From contig NZ_LMDE01000001.1 of the NCBI RefSeq assembly GCF_001425025.1, positions 168,751 to 232,750 on the forward strand: 64,000 bases of DNA, given 5' to 3'. Within the stretch, counting starts at the first letter, position 1; each line of letters begins with the position of its first letter. The DNA is from Nocardioides sp. Root122. Its GTDB lineage: Bacteria > Actinomycetota > Actinomycetes > Propionibacteriales > Nocardioidaceae. The translations under genes were made by a program, and so were the position numbers. Shown here piece after piece: positions 57,804-64,000 of this stretch. The notes under the pieces were generated by a model. The model made no database searches, was not told where the DNA came from, and saw only the letters and a list, made by a program, of their open reading frames with translations.

Positions 57804-60800
57804 GTGGTCACTGGAGCCGTGCGTCGCGTCGGAGGCCCCCTGGGCCTGTTCCTGCTCGTCCTCGCGATGGTGCTCGCACCTCTGGGCCTGCTGGCACCGG
57901 CCTCCGCCGCGCCGTACGACCCCGGCACCATCGGGGGCACCGTCTACGACTCGGACTTCCTCGAGGTCGACGGTGCCACGGTCACGCTCTACGACGAGGC
58001 CAAGTCGCCGGTGGGCAGTCCCCGGGTGACGGGCGCCGACGGGACCTTCGAGTTCAGCGGGCTCGACGGCACCTACTACGTGGGCGCCACGAAGACCGGC
58101 GTGGGCACCGTCTTCCACGCGTACGCCGGCACCCTGGCCAACGCCGACGCGATCGTCGTCGCCCCCGACTTCGGCGACTACGTGGACCTTCAGCTCATCC
58201 CGCCGCCCGTCATCGCCGGCACCGTCAGCAACGCCTCCGGACCGCTCGCCGGCGCGGACGTCACCGCCTACGAGCTCGACGGGTCCTGGACCGAGGTGGC
58301 GTATGCGACGACCGACGCGTCCGGCCGCTACGAGATCGCCGGCCTCCCGCCGAAGGCCTACCGCCTCCAGTTCAGCGCCCTCGACCACATCACCGAGTAC
58401 TGGAACGACAAGGCGTCGCTGTCGACGGCGAACGACGTCACGGTGGCGGTGGGCGCGGTCCAGCAGGCGAACGCCGTGCTGACGGCCAGGACCGCCGTGT
58501 CCGGCCGGGTCACCGGCACAGGCGGCACAGGCGTCGCGAACGCCAGCGTCACGGCTGAGCAGCAGGTCACCGACCAGTTCGGCGACACCTACTGGGACCA
58601 GGTCGACTTCGCCACGACCGCCGGTGACGGGACCTACACGCTGCGCGTCCCGCCCGGAGCGACCCGCATCCAGTTCGAGGCGACCGGCTACCTGTCGGAG
58701 TACTACAACGACGCCCTCGACGTGGCCGACGCGGACCTGGTGCAGGTGGCGCAGGTCGCGGTCCCGAACATCAACGCCGCGCTGGTCGCTGGCGGCAAGA
58801 TCACCGGCCTCGTCCGCAACGCCTCCAACGCCGGGATCCCGAGCGTCTCCGTGACGGCCTACCGCAACGTCGGCGGCACCTGGCAGGCGGTCGGGAGCGG
58901 GTTCACGGACGGCGCCGGCAGCTACGCCGTCGACGGCCTGCGGACCGGCACCTACCGGGTGCAGTTCTCGACCTTCGGCGCCGGCGGCTACCTGTCCGAG
59001 TACTACCAGGACAAGGACACGCTCGAGACCGCCAACGACGTCGCCGTCAGCCAGGGCGGCACGGTCACGGCCAACGCCACGCTCGACGTCGGCGGGCAGG
59101 TCACCGGGACCGTCACCGGGCCGTCCGGGGCGGTCGCCGGCGCCGAGGTCGTCCTCTACGCGCCGAGCCGCTTCTCCCAGTCCGGCTGGACCTGGCGCGG
59201 CTCCCAGACCACCGTCGCCGGCGGCACCTACACCTTCACCGGGCTGGTGCCCGGCGCCTACCGGGTGTGCGTGGAGTCGGCCGCGGGGCTCGCCCCGGAG
59301 TGCTGGAACGACAAGCCCGACGTGTACGCCGCCGACTCCGTCACCGCCGCCAAGAACACCACGGTCACCGCGAGCTTCGTGCTGGCGGCCGCGCGCAAGA
59401 TCAGCGGCACGGTGACCTCGCGCGCGGGCGGAGCGCTCACCGGCCCGTCGGTGTCGGTCGACCGCAAGGTGGGTGGCCCCGAGGGCAGCTACTGGGAGTC
59501 CGTCGCCTACGCCACGCCGGGGGCCGGCGGGGCGTACTCGGTGGACGTCGCACCGGGCACCTTCCGTGTGACGGCGTCCGCGGACGAGCACCGCTACGGC
59601 TTCTACAGCGAGCCGTCGAACCCGACGCGCCCGGCTCGGATCGTCGTCGCGGCTGGCGCCGACCAGACCGGCAAGAACGTCGCGCTCGACCGCTACGGCC
59701 GGATCGCGGGGACGGTGAACGGCCCGTCGGGCGCCCTGTCCGGTGCCACCGTCCGGGTCTACCGGTGGTCCAACCCGAGCTTCGTGCAGGTCGGCTCCGT
59801 GCAGACCGCCGCCGGTGGCGCGTACACCGTGACGGGCCTCAATCCCGGCAACTACCGGGTCGGCTTCAGCGCCACCGGCATGACGCCGGAGTTCCTCGCG
59901 GACAAGGCCGACGTCGAGCTGGCCGACGACGTCGCGGTCGCCCTCAACGGCACGGCGAGCGCCAGCGCCACGCTCGCCTCCAGCCAGCGCACGCTCTCCG
60001 GCACGGTGACCGCTGCTGTGGGCGGGGCCGCGCTCGCGGACGTCGACGTGCAGGTCGAGCGCCGGGTGCAGACCCAGGACGACGTCCGGTGGCGCCTGGT
60101 GGACGAGGTGAGCACGGTCGCCAACGGCACGTGGAGCACCACCGTCCCCGACGGCACCTACCGGATCCGCTTCACCCGGACGGACTACCTCGTCCAGTGG
60201 TTCTCGGGAGCCCCCTCGGCGGCCAACGCGACCCTGGTGGTCGTCAACGGCGCCAACCGCACCGGCCTCAACGCCGCGCTGCAGCTGGGCGCCACCATCA
60301 GCGGCACCGTCAGCGGGCCCGGCGGCGCCATCCAGGACGGCTACGTCACGATCTACCGCCAGGTCGCGCCGGGGAGCTTCGAGGACGTCGACTACGCCTC
60401 CACCAGCGCAACCGGTGCCTACCGGGTCAGCGGCCTGGTGCCCGGCACCTACGCGGTCGAGCTCGCCGCCGATGGCCACGTCACCGAGTACTGGAACGAC
60501 AAGGCCAGCCTGGCGACCGCCAACCCGATCACCCTCGCCGTGGGCGGCACGGCGACGGCGAACGCCACCCTGGCGGCGGCGCGGAAGCTCTCGGGCACCG
60601 TCACCGGGCCGAGCGGCGCGGCGCTGGCCGACGCGGATGTCGTCGTCGAGCGGCAGTACGACGACGGCGACGGCGGGACCTACTGGGACGACTACACCGA
60701 CGCCACGACCACGGCGAGCGGCGCGTGGACCGCAGACGTCCGGCCCGGCACCTACCGGGTCCGCTTCCAGCGCTCCGGCCACCTCACGGAGTGGTGGAAC

Positions 60801-63290
60801 AACGCCACGACCGCCTCGGCCGCACAACAGCTCGTGGTGACCACCGCCGACATCGGGTCGGTCAACGCCCAGCTGGCCGCGGCAGCAGTCCTCACTGGCC
60901 ACATCTCCGGCCCGGACGGTCCGGTCTCGGGGCGCGTGACGGTCTACCCCGCCAGTGCGACCGACCTCGCGACAGCGGTGCCGGTGGCCACGGACTTCAG
61001 CGACTCGGACGGCGCCTACCGCGTCGACACGCTGCCCGCGGGCAGCTACAAGATCCGGTTCGAGTCGTCCCGGCTGCTGCCGGAGTTCCACTCCGACAAG
61101 CCCGACCTGGCCACTGCGAACGCCGTCGCGCTGTCCACGGGCTCGCCGACGACGATCGACGCCACCCTGGCGCGGGGACGGGCCATCACCGGCACCGTGA
61201 CGGGCGTCGGCGGTGCCATCGACACGGCCACCGTCTACTTCCACCAGCGGCAGCCCGACGGCAGCTACGACCTCGTCGACTGGGACAGCACCGACGCCGA
61301 CGGCGCCTACCGCGGCTACCTGCCGGCAGGGACCTACAAGGTCAGCTTCACGGCGTACGACAACCGGGTCTCGGAGTGGTGGAACAACGCCGCCAGCCAG
61401 GAGGCCGCCGCCCCCGTGGTCCTCGGCGCGAGCGACGTCGGCGGGATCAGTGCGGTCCTCGACGACGGAGCCACGGTGACCGGCACGGTGACGTTCCCCC
61501 AGCGGAAGTCCGGCTGGGACGACCGGGTGGTCGTCCGGGATGCGGCGACCGGTGCGTTCGCCGGCAGTGCGTCCGTGAACGCCCACACCAACGCCTACAC
61601 GGTCACCAACCTGCCGCCGGGCACCTACCGTGCGGAGTTCGCCCGCGACCCCGGCTACGACGTGGCGGAGGCGCAGTTCTACGACGGCAAGGCCGAGCAC
61701 CTCGGCGTCGGCGCGTCGCAGTCCTTCACCCTCACCGCCGCCGCGACCCGGACGGCTGTCAGCGCCGTCCTGGTGGAGGGTGGTCGCCTCACCGGACGCG
61801 TCCGCGACACGTCGTCGAACCCGGTCGCCGACTGCATCGTCACGGCCTACACCAGCGACGGGTCACGGGTCGACCGCGAGTCGCGCCCGTCGGGCGCCGA
61901 CGGTACCTACGCGATCCCCGGGCTCACCACGGGCAGCTACCTGCTCCGCGTGGAGGGCGGCGGCTGCGGCTCCGGCACAACGTACTACGACGGCGTCGGC
62001 ACCGTCTCGCCCTCGTCGGCCGACGCGGTCGCGGTGCCTGCGACGCGCGGGACCAGCACCGCCGTGCCGCAGGACGTCGTCATCGGCGTGCCCGACGCGC
62101 CACCCATGGTGAACAACACGCTGCCGTCGATCAGCGACACCACGCCCGACGTCGGCCAGACGCTCACCGCGACCAGCGGCACGTGGACACCCTCGGACGG
62201 CACGTACGCCTACCAGTGGCTCGCCGCGGGCGTGCCGATCACGGGAGCGACCACCAGCGCGTACACGCCCGTCGCGGGCGACGCCGGCAAGGCCCTCGCG
62301 GTCCGGGTGACCGCGTCGCGATCGGGTCGCACGAGTGCCAGCGCCGTGTCGGCGAGCACGTCGCCAGTCTCCGCCGGGACGATCACCAACAGCGTCCGGC
62401 CGGCGATCAGCGACACGACGCCCGAGGTCGGCCAGGCGCTCACCGCCACCAGCGGCACGTGGAACCTCGCCGACGGGACCTACGCCTACCAGTGGCTCGC
62501 CAACGGCACCGCGATCACCGGCGCGACGACGAACGCGTACGCACCGGTCGCCGGCGACGTCGGCAAGAAGCTGTCCGTGCGGGTGACCGCGTCGAGGGCC
62601 GGGTGGACGAGCGGCGTGGCCACCTCGGTGGAGACCAGCGCGGTCTCGACCCCGGGCACGCCGGTGATGGTCAACCTGACCCTGCCCACGATCAGCGACA
62701 CGACGCCCGAGGTGGGTCAGGCGCTGACCGCGACCAGCGGGACGTGGAACCCGGCCGACGGGACCTACGCCTACCAGTGGCTGGCCGACGGCGCCCCGAT
62801 CGCCGGGGCGACGACGAACGGCTACACACCGGTCGACGGCGACGTGGGGAGGACGCTCTCGGTGCGGGTCACCGCGTCCCGGAGCGGCCACACCGCAGAC
62901 AGCGCGACGTCTGCGGCGACGTCCGCCGTCGCGGCGGTCGTCACCCCGCCCCCGCCGCCCCCGCCCCCGCCGCCGCCTCCGCCGCCTCCGCCTCCGCCTC
63001 CGCCGCCCCCGCCGCCCGTGGTCGTCACGATCACCTGCCCGACCCCGAAGGCGACCGGCACCTTCTCGGTGGGCAAGAAGGTGAAGGCCGTGGTGGGGAC
63101 CGTGTCCCCGGCGGGCGTCACGGTGACGTACCAGTGGCTGCGCAACGGCAAGGCGATCAAGAAGGCGAAGAAGGCCTCCTACAAGCTCACGGCCAAGGAC
63201 AAGGGCAAGAAGGTCAGCGTCAAGGTGACCTACTCCAAGGCGGGGCTCACCACGGTGGTCAAGACCTCGAAGGCCAAGAAGGTGAAGTAG
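57804..63290 (+). CDS. Giant secreted protein of carboxypeptidase-regulatory-like and Ig-like repeats
   Basis: 1828 residues from the GTG at 57804, preferred because GGAG (57794-57797) stands six bases before it; an ATG at 57792 would add four residues. Signal peptide LFLLVLAMVLAPLGLLAPASA. About 14 CarboxypepD_reg/CNA-B-like modules of 95-105 residues follow, most ending with an [EQ][YWF][WYF]xD/N motif (EYWNDKASLSTAND and variants). Then three nearly identical Ig-like repeats (TISDTTPEVGQALTATSGTW), a run of 24 prolines and a Lys-rich terminal Ig-like domain ending SKAKKVK. No LPXTG sorting motif or membrane anchor. Probably a surface or matrix adhesion rod. Confidence 0.88.
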   Translation: MVTGAVRRVGGPLGLFLLVLAMVLAPLGLLAPASAAPYDPGTIGGTVYDSDFLEVDGATVTLYDEAKSPVGSPRVTGADGTFEFSGLDGTYYVGATKTGVGTVFHAYAGTLANADAIVVAPDFGDYVDLQLIPPPVIAGTVSNASGPLAGADVTAYELDGSWTEVAYATTDASGRYEIAGLPPKAYRLQFSALDHITEYWNDKASLSTANDVTVAVGAVQQANAVLTARTAVSGRVTGTGGTGVANASVTAEQQVTDQFGDTYWDQVDFATTAGDGTYTLRVPPGATRIQFEATGYLSEYYNDALDVADADLVQVAQVAVPNINAALVAGGKITGLVRNASNAGIPSVSVTAYRNVGGTWQAVGSGFTDGAGSYAVDGLRTGTYRVQFSTFGAGGYLSEYYQDKDTLETANDVAVSQGGTVTANATLDVGGQVTGTVTGPSGAVAGAEVVLYAPSRFSQSGWTWRGSQTTVAGGTYTFTGLVPGAYRVCVESAAGLAPECWNDKPDVYAADSVTAAKNTTVTASFVLAAARKISGTVTSRAGGALTGPSVSVDRKVGGPEGSYWESVAYATPGAGGAYSVDVAPGTFRVTASADEHRYGFYSEPSNPTRPARIVVAAGADQTGKNVALDRYGRIAGTVNGPSGALSGATVRVYRWSNPSFVQVGSVQTAAGGAYTVTGLNPGNYRVGFSATGMTPEFLADKADVELADDVAVALNGTASASATLASSQRTLSGTVTAAVGGAALADVDVQVERRVQTQDDVRWRLVDEVSTVANGTWSTTVPDGTYRIRFTRTDYLVQWFSGAPSAANATLVVVNGANRTGLNAALQLGATISGTVSGPGGAIQDGYVTIYRQVAPGSFEDVDYASTSATGAYRVSGLVPGTYAVELAADGHVTEYWNDKASLATANPITLAVGGTATANATLAAARKLSGTVTGPSGAALADADVVVERQYDDGDGGTYWDDYTDATTTASGAWTADVRPGTYRVRFQRSGHLTEWWNNATTASAAQQLVVTTADIGSVNAQLAAAAVLTGHISGPDGPVSGRVTVYPASATDLATAVPVATDFSDSDGAYRVDTLPAGSYKIRFESSRLLPEFHSDKPDLATANAVALSTGSPTTIDATLARGRAITGTVTGVGGAIDTATVYFHQRQPDGSYDLVDWDSTDADGAYRGYLPAGTYKVSFTAYDNRVSEWWNNAASQEAAAPVVLGASDVGGISAVLDDGATVTGTVTFPQRKSGWDDRVVVRDAATGAFAGSASVNAHTNAYTVTNLPPGTYRAEFARDPGYDVAEAQFYDGKAEHLGVGASQSFTLTAAATRTAVSAVLVEGGRLTGRVRDTSSNPVADCIVTAYTSDGSRVDRESRPSGADGTYAIPGLTTGSYLLRVEGGGCGSGTTYYDGVGTVSPSSADAVAVPATRGTSTAVPQDVVIGVPDAPPMVNNTLPSISDTTPDVGQTLTATSGTWTPSDGTYAYQWLAAGVPITGATTSAYTPVAGDAGKALAVRVTASRSGRTSASAVSASTSPVSAGTITNSVRPAISDTTPEVGQALTATSGTWNLADGTYAYQWLANGTAITGATTNAYAPVAGDVGKKLSVRVTASRAGWTSGVATSVETSAVSTPGTPVMVNLTLPTISDTTPEVGQALTATSGTWNPADGTYAYQWLADGAPIAGATTNGYTPVDGDVGRTLSVRVTASRSGHTADSATSAATSAVAAVVTPPPPPPPPPPPPPPPPPPPPPPPPVVVTITCPTPKATGTFSVGKKVKAVVGTVSPAGVTVTYQWLRNGKAIKKAKKASYKLTAKDKGKKVSVKVTYSKAGLTTVVKTSKAKKVK
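62946..63017 (+). repeat. Polyproline tract of 24 codons
   Basis: 24 consecutive proline codons (CCG, CCC, CCT mixed) between the third Ig-like repeat and the C-terminal domain of the giant secreted protein. Confidence 0.95.
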
Positions 63291-63309
63291 CGGGTGGCGT
63301 GCCGGAGGC

Positions 63310-64000
63310 TCAGGCCTTCGGCACGCCCGGCTTCGGCGTCGCGCGTCCGGTGATCCAGGCGTCGAAGAAGCCGGACAGCTCGCGCCCGGTCTCCTTCTCC
63401 CAGTGGTCGAAGATCTGCTCGCGGGTGACCGAGGCGCCGTCGTTCTCGACCAGCCACGAGCGGGCGATGCGGTAGAACTCGTCGTCACCGAGCTCGACGC
63501 GCAGCTCGTTCCACATCAGGCCGGGCGTGGTGTAGATGTTCGAGCCGCCGAACTGGCGGGGGTCGTAGTCGCCGGGAGGGCCGTACTGGTCACGCAGACC
63601 CTGGTCGGCGGCCCGGGCGCTGTCGATGCTGACGCGCAGCGGCTGCAGCTCGTGCTCGTCCTGGTAGATCCACTGCATCAGCATCGTCATGCCCTCGTTG
63701 AGCCACACGTCGCGCCAGTCGCTGGGCGAGACCTGGTCGCCGTACCACTGGTGCACGAGCTCGTGGGCGATGACGGCCGGCGAGAGGACGTAGTCGTTGT
63801 TGCCCAGCGTCACCATCGTCTGGGTCTCCATGGCGCTCATCGAGTCGGTGACGACCAGGCCGAGCGAGTCGAACGGGTAGGGCCCCAGCTTGGACTCGAT
63901 CCAGTCGACCGACGCCGCTGCGCCCTGCACCTGGTCGAGGTGCTGTGCCATCCCGCGAGGCGTCCAGTAGTCGACGCGCATCCCGGCCGCCGTCGCGGTG
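63310..64000 (-). CDS. M1-family metallopeptidase (N-terminal part outside window)
   Basis: The reading frame runs past the window edge on the minus strand, so about the last 230 residues of a larger protein are seen. Zinc motif HELVHQWYGDQVSPSDWRDVWLNEG (HExxH plus Glu 19 residues later) and the substrate/Tyr region YTTPGLMWNELR are intact. C-terminal end DHWEKETGRELSGFFDAWITGRATPKPG is typical of actinobacterial M1 peptidases that are exported lipoproteins. It is convergent with the giant repeat protein gene. Confidence 0.9.
   Translation of the reverse strand, partial: TATAAGMRVDYWTPRGMAQHLDQVQGAAASVDWIESKLGPYPFDSLGLVVTDSMSAMETQTMVTLGNNDYVLSPAVIAHELVHQWYGDQVSPSDWRDVWLNEGMTMLMQWIYQDEHELQPLRVSIDSARAADQGLRDQYGPPGDYDPRQFGGSNIYTTPGLMWNELRVELGDDEFYRIARSWLVENDGASVTREQIFDHWEKETGRELSGFFDAWITGRATPKPGVPKA

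Noticed and set aside
57621..61700. Long open frame (about 1360 residues) antisense to the giant repeat protein
   Set aside because: It is the mirror of a GC-rich repeat gene: its composition is Val/Gly/Arg-rich with no family motif, while the plus strand has a signal peptide and clear modules.

Overview
The window is very GC-rich DNA (roughly 70% or more by eye), with strong third-position G/C, frequent GTG starts and 4-base ATGA/GTGA gene overlaps. The gene content (SigK/RskA locus, MprA/MprB-like two-component pair, DivIVA-type coiled-coil proteins, a HelD-type RNA polymerase ATPase, a mycothiol-era metabolism rather than a glutathione one) points to an actinobacterium, most like Nocardioides or a relative. 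It looks chromosomal. I see no rRNA, tRNA, CRISPR array, transposase, integrase or plasmid gene.

Layout. (1) 1-9.8 kb: a plus-strand catabolic operon: TetR regulator, TIGR03084-type metal-binding protein, AtuA-like protein, acyl-CoA dehydrogenase, SRPBCC protein, acyl-CoA carboxylase beta and biotin-carrying alpha subunits, second acyl-CoA dehydrogenase. This is a CoA-thioester carboxylation pathway of the terpene/branched-acid kind, substrate unknown. (2) 10-12.8 kb: small single genes, several with leaderless-type promoters. (3) 13-14.5 kb: an ECF sigma factor and a lysine-proline-rich membrane protein. (4) 14.5-23.8 kb: a minus-strand SigK-type locus: membrane-anchored molybdopterin oxidoreductase, fasciclin lipoprotein, SigK, RskA, an FAD oxidoreductase fused to DUF1365, two cyclopropane-synthase-family methyltransferases and a DUF1295 membrane enzyme. 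Two promoters with the same CCATCC-like/CCGAAC pattern (15-base spacing) precede the fasciclin and molybdopterin genes, so these genes probably form one regulon for lipid modification and redox stress. (5) 24-33 kb: enoyl-CoA hydratase, HelD-type ATPase, secreted GH16 enzyme, NUDIX, EamA transporter, sugar epimerase plus acyltransferase. (6) 33-39 kb: three chorismate-using proteins (a PhzE-like fused synthase, PabA, PabB) around a secreted sulfatase. (7) 39-47.8 kb: MprAB-like pair, fructosamine kinase, low-molecular-weight phosphatase, small membrane proteins, HisC-like aminotransferase, ArsR/MFS pair with a clear operator, glutathionyl-hydroquinone-reductase-like protein. (8) 47.8-57.6 kb: GH43 enzyme, E1alpha-E1beta-E2 2-oxoacid dehydrogenase operon, two coiled-coil proteins, fused carboxyltransferase. 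(9) 57.8-64 kb: a giant secreted repeat protein of about 1830 residues and the end of an M1 metallopeptidase.

The most unusual layer is a set of dispersed palindromic repeats with no obvious mobilising enzyme here. At least four sequence families occur in intergenic gaps, and in four conserved enzyme genes (acyl-CoA dehydrogenase, carboxyltransferase, FAD oxidoreductase twice, PabB) they sit in frame and are translated as 23-37 residue inserts. Pairs of copies differ by compensating changes in both arms of the hairpin, which suggests selection on the folded nucleic acid. A second general feature is leaderless gene expression: at least twelve start codons lie 6-7 bases after a TANNNT -10 box.
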